From positions 248,001 through 312,000 of the forward strand of contig CBDBLZ010000021.1 in assembly GCA_965207385.1 (NCBI GenBank): DNA of 64,000 nucleotides. The letters are read 5' to 3'. A program made the position numbers and the translations under genes. Shown here in pieces: positions 43,128-52,569 of this stretch. This DNA is from CAZXEU01 sp965207385. GTDB taxonomy: Bacteria; Bacteroidota; Rhodothermia; Rhodothermales; Bin80. The notes beneath the pieces were generated by a model. That model did no database searches. It had not been told where the DNA came from and worked only from the letters and a program-made list of their open reading frames with translations. Within the stretch, counting starts at the first letter, position 1. Each line of letters begins with the position of its first letter.

Positions 43128-45512
43128 ATGCCGCGCACAACGCTCTCTCTTCTCTCCTACATTCTCGCGTGCAGCGCCGCAGCCCAGGAGTATTCGCTCA
43201 CGGTGGAAAAGATCATGCAGGAACCTGACACCTATATCGGGGCCTGGCCTTCCTCGCCCTTCTGGTCGGAAGACGGAGAAACGCTGTACTTCCGTTGGAA
43301 CCCGATGGGAGCCTTCCCGGACGACTCACTCTACAGCGTGAGTCGTCGCGGCGGCGAACCTGAAAGGGTGGCACCGGAGGCAAGGCGCAACCTGGGCCCC
43401 GCGTTTGACGGATGGCATCACGGCGAGCACACTTATGACAGGGATTTCGGGCGCAAGGTGTATGCCGAGGACGGCGATATCTACCTGTACGACAGAGCCA
43501 CGGGTGTGCGATCACGCCTTACACAAACGCGCAGTCCCGAGCGGTCGCCGCGCTTTGTGCCGGACGGTGATGCCATCATTTATGCCGCTGCAGAGAACCT
43601 CTTTCGCCTGGAGCTGGCAACCGGGGCCACGCGTCAGCTCACGGACCTGCGGACCGGCTCCGAGCCTGGTCGACGCGAGTCCGAGGAGGAGGAGGGTTTT
43701 CTGAAGACGCAGCAGCGCCGGCTGTTCGAATACGTGAGAACCAGGCAGGAAGAAGAAGATCGGCGCAAGGAAGCGAGCGAGCGCGACGCGGCGCCGGGCC
43801 CGCCCGTGTACTACCTGTCCGGCCGGCGAGTCGAGCAGCTTCGCATTGACCCGGCGGAGCGCTTTGTATCCTTCGCGTCAGTAGCGTCGCCGGATGGTGC
43901 CACACGCACCAGGGCAATGGCTTATGTTACCGAAAGCGGCTATGCTGAGGAGCTATCTGCCCGTCCCAAGGTCGGAGCAGAGCCGTCGTCCTTTGCGCTC
44001 CTGGTTCAGGACCTCGTCCGGGACACTACGTACCAGGTGGACTTGCACCAGCTTCCCGGTGCCTACGACATTGCCGCGTATCGCCGCGACCAGGGAGTGG
44101 AGCTGGACTCCGCGGCAGCGAAGCGGCACCTCTATGCCTTCGGTCCCTACTGGAGTGCAGATGGCCGGCACGCCGTTCTCGATGTGCGCACCCACGACAA
44201 CAAGGATCGCTGGATTTGCCGCCTGGACCCGGAATCGGCTACCCTGTCGGTCCTTGACCGGCAGCACGACGAAGCCTGGTTAGCGGGTCCGGGCATTTCC
44301 TGGTTTGGCGGGCAAAGCGTGGCGGGCTGGCTTCCCGACAGCCGGCATTTCTACTTTCAGAGCGAGGCGACGGGCTACAGCCATCTTTACCTGGTCGACG
44401 TCACCTCGGAAGAGGTGACGCAGCTGACAAGCGGCCGTTTCGAGGTGTTCGACCCGCAGCTGTCCAGGGACGGATCAACGTGGTATTTCTCAAGCGGAAT
44501 ATCCTCACCCCACGTTCGCAACCTGTATTCCATGCCCGCTTTCGGCGGCGAGCCGCGGCAGCTGACCGCCATGCCGGGCCGCAATGATGCTGCCTTGAAT
44601 CCGCGCGAAGACGTCCTTGCCATACTGCATTCCGAGGCCACGCGCCCGCCGGAAATCTTCCTGCACCGTGACCAGAGCGAACGCATTACGCACTCCCAGA
44701 CGCAGGAATGGCTGTCCTACGACTGGCGCGAGCCGAGCACCGTCTGGTTCGAGGCCTCGGACGGCGCACACGTACCCGCTCATGTTTTCGAGCCCGACAG
44801 CGCAAACGGCGGCGCCGTGCTATTTGTACACGGCGCCGGTTATCTGCAGAACGTGCATGCGTGGTGGAGCAGCTACTTCCGCGAATACATGTTTCACAAC
44901 CTGCTCACCGACCTCGGCTACACCGTCATGCAGGTGGACTATCGGGGATCTGCCGGCTACGGACGCGACTGGCGAACGGCCATTTACCGCCACATGGGCG
45001 GACGTGACCTGCAGGACTACGTGGACGCTTCTCGATACCTGAACCGGACATACGGCATCGATCCCGAGCGGATTGCGATCTACGGAGGCTCATACGGAGG
45101 CTTCCTTACGCTCATGGCGCTATTCACGGAAGGGGAGCATTTCGGCGCGGGAGCAGCACTGCGCAGCGTCACGGACTGGGCCCACTACAACCACACCTAT
45201 ACCTCCAACATCCTCAATACTCCGGCCACGGATTCGCTCGCCTATGCCCGCAGTTCACCCATCAATTTTGCCGAGGGCCTCGACGATCCCCTCCTGATGC
45301 CTCACGGCATGGTGGATCTGAACGTGCAGTTTCAGGACATCGTACGCCTGGTCCAGCGCCTCATTGAACTAGGCAAGGAAGACTGGGAGCTGGCCGTCTA
45401 CCCGGTCGAGGGCCACGGCTTTCAGCAACCGGCCAGCTGGAGCGACGAATATCGCAGGATCCTGAAGCTGATTGAACGGGAAGTCGGACCGAATTCGCGG
45501 GCTGCGCGCTAG
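43128..45512 (+). CDS. S9-family prolyl oligopeptidase-type serine peptidase, secreted
   Basis: A 794-residue protein from ATG 43128, where a signal sequence begins (RTTLSLLSYILACSAAAQ). The N-terminal half is a propeller with WD/PD40-like segments (WSEDGETLYFRWNP, SPRFVPDGDAIIYAA, WSADGRHAVLDV, GWLPDSRHFYFQS). The C-terminal alpha/beta hydrolase has GGSYGG with Ser655, Asp730 in HGMVDLNV and His763 in EGHGF. DPP IV-like enzymes cleave short peptides; specificity cannot be told. Its TAG overlaps the TAG of the convergent sulfatase at 45509-45512. Confidence 0.9.
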   Translation: MPRTTLSLLSYILACSAAAQEYSLTVEKIMQEPDTYIGAWPSSPFWSEDGETLYFRWNPMGAFPDDSLYSVSRRGGEPERVAPEARRNLGPAFDGWHHGEHTYDRDFGRKVYAEDGDIYLYDRATGVRSRLTQTRSPERSPRFVPDGDAIIYAAAENLFRLELATGATRQLTDLRTGSEPGRRESEEEEGFLKTQQRRLFEYVRTRQEEEDRRKEASERDAAPGPPVYYLSGRRVEQLRIDPAERFVSFASVASPDGATRTRAMAYVTESGYAEELSARPKVGAEPSSFALLVQDLVRDTTYQVDLHQLPGAYDIAAYRRDQGVELDSAAAKRHLYAFGPYWSADGRHAVLDVRTHDNKDRWICRLDPESATLSVLDRQHDEAWLAGPGISWFGGQSVAGWLPDSRHFYFQSEATGYSHLYLVDVTSEEVTQLTSGRFEVFDPQLSRDGSTWYFSSGISSPHVRNLYSMPAFGGEPRQLTAMPGRNDAALNPREDVLAILHSEATRPPEIFLHRDQSERITHSQTQEWLSYDWREPSTVWFEASDGAHVPAHVFEPDSANGGAVLFVHGAGYLQNVHAWWSSYFREYMFHNLLTDLGYTVMQVDYRGSAGYGRDWRTAIYRHMGGRDLQDYVDASRYLNRTYGIDPERIAIYGGSYGGFLTLMALFTEGEHFGAGAALRSVTDWAHYNHTYTSNILNTPATDSLAYARSSPINFAEGLDDPLLMPHGMVDLNVQFQDIVRLVQRLIELGKEDWELAVYPVEGHGFQQPASWSDEYRRILKLIEREVGPNSRAAR

Positions 45513-46909
45513 GAGTCCCAGGCCGCGACATCCTCCGGATCCAAGTGCAGCCTGCTCTGCTCGATGAGAAGGGCACCGAGTTCCGCTAGCTTGTCCTGGT
45601 GGGCCGGATCCGCAGCCAGATTCTGCGTTTCGTAGGGATCTTCGTTCAAATCGAAAAGCTGGCTGCGAACCGTGCCATCCACGTTGTATCGGATGAGTTT
45701 CCAGTTGTCGTCGGTTCGCACGGCACGCTGGAAGTTGCGATAGGCGTAGAAAGCGGCGGCACGACCCGGCGCATCCGCGTCACGCAGCATGGGCACCAGA
45801 CTCTGGCCCTCCACCGTGGGCGGCATGGCCAGTCCCAGAAGGTCGGCCACGGTCGGAAATATATCAGAGATATACACGAGCCCGCCGCGCTGCTCACCTT
45901 CGGGAACGCCGGGGCCTGACAGGATAAGCGGTACGCGCATGCTGTGATCATACAGGTTCTGCTTGCCCAGAAGGCCGTGACTTCCGACAGCAAGACCGTT
46001 GTCGCCTGCAAAGATGACGATCGTGCTTTCACGCTTGCCCGTGGCATCAAGCGCATCCAGTATGCGGCCGATTTGCGCATCCACCTCGCTGATCATGCCA
46101 TAGTAGGCGGCCAGCTCCTCTCTGACCACGCGCTCCGATCGGGGATGCTCCCGCAGCAACTCGTCTCTGACCCGCAATTCGCCATTGTCGAAGGGATGCT
46201 CCGGGAGATAGTTGGACGGAAGAGCTACGGAATCCGGTGCATACCAGGCATCGAACGGAGGCGGGGGTGTCCGGGGATCGTGAGGCGAAGTAAACGAAAC
46301 GTGCGCAAAGAAAGGAGCATCACCCACGCTTTCCAGGAATGCGATGGCTTCATTGGCGTAAAGCGTCGAGGAATATGTGGGGACCTGCCTTCGTGCCTCT
46401 GCCGGATAGGCTCCGGTAGAGTCAAAGTCGTGAACAAGCGGCGCCTCGTGCCCGCCCGCACTCGGCCAGTGCATACCTCCGAAGAAGATACTGGCCGCGC
46501 TGCCGAAGGCGCGTGCAAACGAGGCACGGTCATTATGCCACTTGCCCGTAGCAAAGGTCCGGTAACCCGCCTCGGCAAGCAGCTCGGGCATCATGACGTG
46601 CTCCGGGGGAATGAGATTGCCACGCTCTTGAAGGCTGAAAAGGGGACGTCCCGTCATGAGCATGGCTCGGCTTGGCGCGCAAAGAGCCCCGTGCATGCCG
46701 CCCATGGTCTGCGCACGTGTAAAGGCCGTGCCACTTCGCACCAGTCTGTCCATGCCAGGCGTCACTATCTCGTCATTCCCCAGGGCGTGTATGGTGTCGA
46801 ACCGCTGATCATCCGTAAAGAGGATGAGCACGCTCGGCATCTGGAGGGCAGCGTCCGGCGCCGGGGCGCAGGCCGAGAAGAGTAGGAGCAGTACTAAGGC
46901 GGTTCGCAT
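45509..46909 (-). CDS. Sulfatase lipoprotein
   Basis: A 466-residue sulfatase with a lipoprotein signal (LVLLLLFSAC, Cys14). Metal ligands are in FTDDQRFDT (Asp33, Asp34), the formylglycine Cys77 in CAPSRAMLMTG, and GKWHN at about residue 120; GDNGLAVGSHGLLGKQN is characteristic of the choline-sulfatase/heparan-type sulfatase branch. It would remove sulfate esters at the cell surface or in the periplasm. It is divergent from the sulfatase at 47062 across 152 bases. Its stop overlaps that of the S9 peptidase gene. Confidence 0.93.
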   Translation of the reverse strand: MRTALVLLLLFSACAPAPDAALQMPSVLILFTDDQRFDTIHALGNDEIVTPGMDRLVRSGTAFTRAQTMGGMHGALCAPSRAMLMTGRPLFSLQERGNLIPPEHVMMPELLAEAGYRTFATGKWHNDRASFARAFGSAASIFFGGMHWPSAGGHEAPLVHDFDSTGAYPAEARRQVPTYSSTLYANEAIAFLESVGDAPFFAHVSFTSPHDPRTPPPPFDAWYAPDSVALPSNYLPEHPFDNGELRVRDELLREHPRSERVVREELAAYYGMISEVDAQIGRILDALDATGKRESTIVIFAGDNGLAVGSHGLLGKQNLYDHSMRVPLILSGPGVPEGEQRGGLVYISDIFPTVADLLGLAMPPTVEGQSLVPMLRDADAPGRAAAFYAYRNFQRAVRTDDNWKLIRYNVDGTVRSQLFDLNEDPYETQNLAADPAHQDKLAELGALLIEQSRLHLDPEDVAAWDS

Positions 46910-47061
46910 TTTGCTGGAGGATTAGTGCGGTGCAATATCCGCCACCAAGAGCCCAATGTCCACATAGAGCAGTTGCTTCACCCCTTGCGAACGGGCAGTG
47001 CGAAAGGGCAACATAGCGGGTACTGGGCTATATTCGGGCACCACCCCACGCCTAGCCAATC

Positions 47062-48348
47062 ATGCCGCGAGCGCTGTTCATACTGCTCTTCATCGCAGCG
47101 TGCGAATCGCCGCCGCCCCCGAACATCGTTCTCATCATGGCAGATGACCTGGGCTACGAGGCGCTGGGCATAAACGGCGGCCTGAGCTACGAGACACCAC
47201 ACCTGGATTCGCTCGCACGGGCAGGTGCCCGCTTTACACACGCCTTCTCGACGCCGCTTTGCACGCCATCGCGCGTGCAGATCATGACGGGAAGGTATTC
47301 CTTTCGCAATTACATTGGATTCGGACTGCTCGATCCGGCCGAACGGACGTTCGCGCATCCTCTGAGAGAGGCTGGCTACGCGACGGCGATAGCAGGCAAG
47401 TGGCAGCTCTACGGCAACGCCCTGCAGCAACGCCTTGCGGGCAGGAACGGATCAGACCCCGATGATGCCGGCTTCGACGAATTCGCCCTTTGGCAGGTCA
47501 GGGAACGCGGCTTGCGATTCAAGGCCCCGACCATTCACTTTTCGGGGCAGGAACCCGTGCAGTATCCCGAAGGCTACGGGCCGGACATGTTCGCCGTATA
47601 CATCGAGGATTTTATTGAACGGAACAGGGAGAGACCTTTTTTTCTGTACTATCCCATGGTTCTGACACACTCTCCGTTCCAGCCCACACCCGATCATCCG
47701 GAATACGACGCACTGGATCCTGCCGCCGGTGTGGACGAGCTTGCCTATTTTGGGACTAATGTCGCCTATATGGATGCCATCGTAGGACGATTGGCGGCAA
47801 CGCTGCGGCGTCTCGAGCTGGACAGGCGTACGCTCTTGATCTTTACGGCCGACAACGGCACTGACCGTCGCGTTACTTCCGTGCATGAAAGCGGGACTAT
47901 TCGCGGACGCAAGGGCTATCCGACGGCGGCAGGCACGCATGTGCCGCTTATCGCCTACTGGCCTGGCACTATCATGCCGGGCCTGGAAAGCGACGCCCTG
48001 GTGGACTTTACGGACTTCCTGCCGACTTTTCTTGATGTTGCCGGTGCCGAGATGCCAGAGGATGCCGCACTCGACGGAGTCAGCTTCCTCGGCTCCATGA
48101 CCGGCACGTCCGAAGGCGTCCGGAATTGGATTTATTGCCACTACGACCCGAGATGGGGCTCCTTCTCGCCCGGCAGGTGGGTGCAAGACCATGAATGGAA
48201 GCTGTACGCGGACGGCAGGTTCGTGAACTGGGCCCGCGACGTGGATGAATTGGTCGCGCTGCCGGACTCCGTTCTGGAGCCTGAGGCCGTACGAGTAAAG
48301 AACGAATTCCAGCGAGTCCTAAACAGCATGCCCCCAGTTGATCGCTGA
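47062..48348 (+). CDS. Sulfatase-like lipoprotein with GKWQ substitution
   Basis: A 428-residue sulfatase-family protein with a lipoprotein signal (ILLFIAAC, Cys14). Asp28/Asp29 (IMADDLGYE) and CTPSR with Cys67 are intact. The usual GKWHLG is GKWQLYG, so the active-site His is Gln115 while Lys113 is kept. FTADNGTDRRV supplies the second metal site. A minority of sulfatases share the GKWQ form; it may alter catalysis or specificity. It is followed by another sulfatase one base after its stop and then by a ThuA gene, a three-gene operon. Confidence 0.9.
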   Translation: MPRALFILLFIAACESPPPPNIVLIMADDLGYEALGINGGLSYETPHLDSLARAGARFTHAFSTPLCTPSRVQIMTGRYSFRNYIGFGLLDPAERTFAHPLREAGYATAIAGKWQLYGNALQQRLAGRNGSDPDDAGFDEFALWQVRERGLRFKAPTIHFSGQEPVQYPEGYGPDMFAVYIEDFIERNRERPFFLYYPMVLTHSPFQPTPDHPEYDALDPAAGVDELAYFGTNVAYMDAIVGRLAATLRRLELDRRTLLIFTADNGTDRRVTSVHESGTIRGRKGYPTAAGTHVPLIAYWPGTIMPGLESDALVDFTDFLPTFLDVAGAEMPEDAALDGVSFLGSMTGTSEGVRNWIYCHYDPRWGSFSPGRWVQDHEWKLYADGRFVNWARDVDELVALPDSVLEPEAVRVKNEFQRVLNSMPPVDR

Positions 48349-48349
48349 C

Positions 48350-49771
48350 ATGCGAGTACTCTTCGTCGCCTTGTTTGCCTGCCTTCTGGGAGCGTGCCAG
48401 ACGCCGCCCGCCCCGCCAAATGTCGTCATCATCCTGGCCGACGATCTCGGCTTCGGCGATATCGAGCGCTACAATCCGGCATCGAAGATTCCCACACCCA
48501 ATCTGAACCGGCTGGCGGACGAGGGGATGCGCATGACGGATGCACACTCTCCGTCCGCTGTCTGCACACCCACGCGCTATGGCCTGCTGACCGGCCGGTA
48601 TGCATGGCGCACGCGCCTGAAGCGCGGCGTGCTTCAAGGCTATTCTCCGAATCTCATTGATACCACGCGCCTGACGCTCCCGAAGCTGTTCCGGGAGCAC
48701 GGTTATGCCACGGGCGCCGTAGGCAAGTGGCACCTTGGGCTTGGCAGCCACGATTCCACACATTACGATCGGCCGCTGCATCCGGGGCCAAATGCCGCGG
48801 GATTTGACTATTTCTACGGCATCCCATCCTCGCTGGACTTTGCTCCATACGTGTACGTTGAAAACACCGGGTTGGAGGCGCTGCCCACCGACACGATCGG
48901 CGCTAGCCGGCACAGGCGGCGGGGCGGAGGTGGCTTCTGGCGTGCCGGCGCCATCGCTCCCGGCTTCAGGCACGCGGACGTCTTGCCCCGCACTATCGAC
49001 AAGGCCGTGGATTTCGTGCAGGAGCATGCGGAGCAGGGCCCATTCTTCCTGTACGTGCCTCTGAGTGCCCCGCACACGCCGTGGCTGCCGGCACCGGATT
49101 TCAGGGGCGTGAGCGAAGCCGGGTACTACGGTGACTTTGTAGCGCAGGTAGACAGGGCCGTGGGACGCTTGCTGGGAGCCCTCGACGCGACGGGCCGCGA
49201 GACACTCGTTGTCTTTACCAGCGACAACGGCGCGCACTGGCCCCAATCCGACCGTGCCACGTTCGGCCACGATGCCAACGGGCCATGGCGCGGACAGAAG
49301 GCGGATATCTGGGAGGGCGGCCACCGGGTGCCGTTCCTGGTGCATTGGCCCGGCCGTGTTGAGCCGGGGAGCACGAGCGAAGCGCTCGTGTCCCTCACGG
49401 ACTTCATGGCCACATTCGCCACGCTCCTGGGCGCAACCCTTCCGGCGGACGCGGGCGAAGACAGCTTCGATTTCTTCCCGGTAATTGCGGGAGAGGGGCC
49501 TGGACTGCGCCAGACCATGGTCCAGCACTCTCTCCACGGCATGTTCGCCATCCGGGACGGGCGCTGGAAGCTGATCCTGGGAAGGGGATCAGGCGGCTTC
49601 ACCGCGCCGCGCAACCTGGAGCCCGGACCCGGTGAGCCGGCCGGACAGTTGTACGATCTGGCTGCGGATCCGGAGGAAACGCAGAACCTGTTTGACGCCG
49701 AACCCGCTGTCGTCAGCCGGCTGGCCACACTTCTGGAGAACTACAAGAACGAGGGACGCACCAGACCATGA
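48350..49771 (+). CDS. Sulfatase lipoprotein
   Basis: A 473-residue sulfatase from ATG 48350, one base after the preceding stop. Lipoprotein signal LFACLLGAC (Cys16). Asp30/Asp31 in ILADDLGFGD, formylglycine Cys72 in CTPTRYGLLTGRY (Thr replaces the usual Ser of CxPSR), GKWHLGLGS and FTSDNGAHWP. These motifs fit the arylsulfatase A / GalNAc-6-sulfatase-like branch. The last four bases overlap the start of the ThuA gene (ATGA), so translation is coupled. Confidence 0.94.
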   Translation: MRVLFVALFACLLGACQTPPAPPNVVIILADDLGFGDIERYNPASKIPTPNLNRLADEGMRMTDAHSPSAVCTPTRYGLLTGRYAWRTRLKRGVLQGYSPNLIDTTRLTLPKLFREHGYATGAVGKWHLGLGSHDSTHYDRPLHPGPNAAGFDYFYGIPSSLDFAPYVYVENTGLEALPTDTIGASRHRRRGGGGFWRAGAIAPGFRHADVLPRTIDKAVDFVQEHAEQGPFFLYVPLSAPHTPWLPAPDFRGVSEAGYYGDFVAQVDRAVGRLLGALDATGRETLVVFTSDNGAHWPQSDRATFGHDANGPWRGQKADIWEGGHRVPFLVHWPGRVEPGSTSEALVSLTDFMATFATLLGATLPADAGEDSFDFFPVIAGEGPGLRQTMVQHSLHGMFAIRDGRWKLILGRGSGGFTAPRNLEPGPGEPAGQLYDLAADPEETQNLFDAEPAVVSRLATLLENYKNEGRTRP

Positions 49772-50766
49772 ATGCACTATCGAGACATATTCCGGCCGTG
49801 CGCGGCGCCCTTGCCGCCGCCCTGATCGCGGCTGCCGGCTGCGCGGCACCCGATGAGGCTACCGAGACTGAAGCCCCCCACATAGTCTTTGTGACGGGCG
49901 ACGAGGAGTATCGCTCGGAAGAGTCGATGCCCATGCTGGCCCGCATTCTTGAGCGGGACTACGGCTTTCGTACAACGGTCTGCTTTGCGCTCAACGCAGA
50001 CGGGTATGTCGACCCGAATGTTCTGGACAATATCGCCGGTCTCGAGGCGCTGGAGGAGGCTGACATGATGGTGATGTTTACGCGCTTCCGAGCGCTGCCC
50101 GACTCGCAAGCCCAGCGAATTCTGGCATTCGCGGAGTCAGGCAAGCCGATGGCCGGATTCCGGACGGCCACGCATGCCTTTCTTTACCGGGATGATTCGA
50201 CAAGGGCACACCTTAATGATGACTGGCCCACCCGGGTGTTTGGCCAGCGGTGGATTACGCACCACGGCCACTTTGATGACGGGGACGCCCCGCTGACCGA
50301 CGTGCAGCTAATTGAGGGGCAGGAAGGCCGCCAGGTCCTGCGAGGGGTACAGCCATTTCAGGCATATTCGTGGCTTTACCACGTGCACGGCGGTGAGCAT
50401 GCACTCTACGGTGACAGCGAACCCCTGCTTACGGGCACGGCACGGCGCTCAAACCACGAGGAAAACGACCGCCTGGACCGCTTCCCCCTCTCCAATCCCG
50501 TCGCATGGACCAAGACGTATTCCGGCACTTCGGGCACTGCCGCCCGGGTGTTCTTCACGACGCTCGGACACCCTTATGATTTCCGCGAGGAATCTATGCG
50601 CACGCTCGCGCTGAACGGCATCCTGTGGGCTCTGGGCCAAGAGATTCCGGAATCCGGTGCCGATGCAGAGCTTGCTGGCGTCTACGAGCCCAACAATTCG
50701 GGCTTCGGCGACAAGTTCAAGCCAAATCTGCGACCGGAAGACTTCCTGCGCGGGACGAAACCTTAG
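49768..50766 (+). CDS. ThuA-domain lipoprotein
   Basis: A 332-residue protein with a lipoprotein signal (LAAALIAAAGC, Cys25) and a ThuA-like class-I-amidotransferase fold: HIVFVTGDEEYRSEESMPML at the start, ADMMVMFTRFRALPD, MAGFRTATHAF and WTKTYSGTSGTAARVFFTTLGH near the end. ThuA (trehalose utilisation) proteins are poorly characterised; newer work on relatives links the fold to 3-keto sugar chemistry, which would suit a DUF1080 neighbour. It overlaps the sulfatase by four bases and converges on the DUF1080 gene 12 bases downstream. Confidence 0.82.
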   Translation: MNALSRHIPAVRGALAAALIAAAGCAAPDEATETEAPHIVFVTGDEEYRSEESMPMLARILERDYGFRTTVCFALNADGYVDPNVLDNIAGLEALEEADMMVMFTRFRALPDSQAQRILAFAESGKPMAGFRTATHAFLYRDDSTRAHLNDDWPTRVFGQRWITHHGHFDDGDAPLTDVQLIEGQEGRQVLRGVQPFQAYSWLYHVHGGEHALYGDSEPLLTGTARRSNHEENDRLDRFPLSNPVAWTKTYSGTSGTAARVFFTTLGHPYDFREESMRTLALNGILWALGQEIPESGADAELAGVYEPNNSGFGDKFKPNLRPEDFLRGTKP

Positions 50767-50778
50767 GCCAAGTACCGC

Positions 50779-51402
50779 CTATTCGTCCGGCAGTCTCTTT
50801 ACCTTGATGTTGCGGTACATGACGCGACTTCCCGGATCATGTGCCTGCAGCGCAAACGTGCCGCTGTCCAGCCGGCGCCCTCCTGACGGATTAGCTTCTT
50901 CGTAGTCCACCAGCACGCGGTCATTGATCCGGATAGTGATGTGCTTGCCCTGGACGATGATATGCTGCGTGAACCATTCGTCATCGGCGGCGGGTGCTTC
51001 CATGATATCCGAGATTCCGTACAAGCTGCCGGTGCGCCTGGGATCACCCTTGTACGAATTGTTCACCTGGGCCTCATACCCCGTCGAGGGCCACCCCTCT
51101 TCCTGATAGGAAGTGTGGAAGTAGATGCCGGAGTTGGCACCGGGCGCTGTCTTCACGTCGGCCATGAAGTGAAAGTTCTTGAAGTCCGTCTGCTGGACAT
51201 AGAACAGATGGGCACGATCGCCGTGTGCCACGATGGATCCGTCCTCCACGGAGAAGGACGACGGATGCTCGGAGGACTGCCACCCGTCCAGACTTGCACC
51301 ATCAAAGAGGGAGGTCCAGAGCGAATCCACCTCATCCTGGCCCTGTGCTGCCGAGGCACAGGTCACGAGGAGGGTCAGTAGCGTGATTGCTGTCTTGCGC
51401 AT
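50779..51402 (-). CDS. Secreted DUF1080 protein (3-keto-glycoside hydrolase-like)
   Basis: A 207-residue protein with signal peptide (ITLLTLLVTCASAAQG). The DUF1080 concanavalin-like fold is shown by SLFDGASLDGWQ, SFSVEDGSIVAHG, FHFMADVKTAPGANSGIYF, GYEAQVNN and GTFALQAHDPGSRVMYRNIKV. Some DUF1080 proteins hydrolyse 3-keto-disaccharides; others are only binding modules. It lies 11 bases downstream of a ThuA gene on the same strand. Confidence 0.9.
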   Translation of the reverse strand: MRKTAITLLTLLVTCASAAQGQDEVDSLWTSLFDGASLDGWQSSEHPSSFSVEDGSIVAHGDRAHLFYVQQTDFKNFHFMADVKTAPGANSGIYFHTSYQEEGWPSTGYEAQVNNSYKGDPRRTGSLYGISDIMEAPAADDEWFTQHIIVQGKHITIRINDRVLVDYEEANPSGGRRLDSGTFALQAHDPGSRVMYRNIKVKRLPDE

Positions 51403-51413
51403 GGCGATTGGAT

Positions 51414-52265
51414 TCAGGGCCGGACGCTGATTGCGTCAGCAGTTGGAAAATCTTCCGGCACAGGCAGCGTAACGCTACCCGTCGCCAGCCACTGCACGCT
51501 GCGCGTGAGCAGTGTGCGGAAACCCACGCACCGAAAGGCCCGGTCGTCTTCCTGGCCCGACCAGAGATGACCCGGAAGCATGGTAAGCACCTTTCCTTCC
51601 CCGTAGGGAATCCACCAGACCATGAGTTCATGCTTGCCCGTCCCGCCGTGCTCCGGATCCGAATACGCCGTCGCAAGAACGCGCATATCCTCCGCCGGAC
51701 CACGCTGGCCATGGTATAATTCATCATGCGGATGCAGCCACTCCGCAGGAAGGTCCCGCATGATTGGATGCTCCGCATCCCGGGTAGTAATGTGCCAGTC
51801 ATGCAGTCTGCCATGGCCCGCCCCGATACCTTCGCCGGGCTCGACACGCACGAGACTTCCGTCGTCCTCCACGTAGACCCGGTATCCGGCGTCCGGCCCG
51901 CGCCAGAGCAATCCTACCATGCGCTCAAAAGCTTCCCAGCCGGGGAAGGGATTGTTGGCCGCGTGCTGAATCACCGCCTTTCCACCGCCTTCGATATACT
52001 CCTCGAAGGCCTCCTGAACATGCTTCGGCCACGATTCGCCGTTGTAGGCAAGCACGACAACGTCATATGCGGCAAAATCGGGCGCGAAGCCCTGCCAGTC
52101 ACCGCCCCTTGCCGGTGTACTCGCAACCGTTACGTCAAAATGATCATCCTCGCTCAGTATTGCGACAAGATGCGCGGTCGTGCGCTCTCCGTCATGATTG
52201 TTCTGCCCGGCCACCACCAGTATCCGCGGCCCGAAAGCAAGAAGTGCAACTAGAAGTAAAGCCAT
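51414..52265 (-). CDS. ThuA-domain protein, secreted
   Basis: A 283-residue protein from ATG 52265 with a short hydrophobic N-terminus (LLLVALLAFGP). ThuA features: ILVVAGQNNHDGERTTAHLV, FAAYDVVVLAYNGESWPKHV, EYIEGGGKAVIQHAANN, HPIMRDLPAEWLHPHDELYHGQRG and VLTMLPGHLWSG. It is more typical of the family than the protein at 49768. Operon with DUF1080 after 11 bases. A promoter candidate lies just upstream. Confidence 0.88.
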   Translation of the reverse strand: MALLLVALLAFGPRILVVAGQNNHDGERTTAHLVAILSEDDHFDVTVASTPARGGDWQGFAPDFAAYDVVVLAYNGESWPKHVQEAFEEYIEGGGKAVIQHAANNPFPGWEAFERMVGLLWRGPDAGYRVYVEDDGSLVRVEPGEGIGAGHGRLHDWHITTRDAEHPIMRDLPAEWLHPHDELYHGQRGPAEDMRVLATAYSDPEHGGTGKHELMVWWIPYGEGKVLTMLPGHLWSGQEDDRAFRCVGFRTLLTRSVQWLATGSVTLPVPEDFPTADAISVRP

Positions 52266-52569
52266 GTCTACGTTTAAGAGCTTTGGTCCCGTATAGTACT
52301 GTCCCGAAGCCACTCAAGCAAGCGATGCTCCAGGCACGATTTGCTGACCGCTGGCCGATTCGCGGCCGGACAGTTTGCCCGGGTGAGACGGCCAGCCAGT
52401 GCATGCCGGGCCCACGTCTGCGACGGGCCATGTCAAGGATCAGAAGCCTGACGATACGCCTCGAAGTGCACCGCTGCGCGGCCAATGGCTTTCGCAGTGG
52501 AGACCGGTCCTGGCTGCCGCGCAAGAGCCTTAAGGCCAAAGAGCTCCGGCAGCGCTGGTCGTGCCTCAT
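52266..52569. other. Gene-free stretch between ThuA and permease genes
   Basis: 304 bases with no credible gene. The first 60 hold the ThuA promoter candidate (52290-52317, minus); the remainder is the 3' flank of the permease and shows no clear terminator. Confidence 0.4.
52290..52317 (-). promoter_or_regulatory. Possible promoter of the ThuA-DUF1080 operon
   Basis: On the minus strand TTGAGT (52317-52312), 16 bases, then TATACG (52295-52290). It predicts a short leader of about 18 bases before ATG 52265. Confidence 0.35.

Noticed and set aside
45944..46885. Plus-strand open frame (313 codons)
   Set aside because: Fully antisense to the sulfatase at 45509-46909.
48080..49537. Minus-strand open frame (485 codons)
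   Set aside because: Antisense to two unmistakable sulfatases; composition not protein-like.
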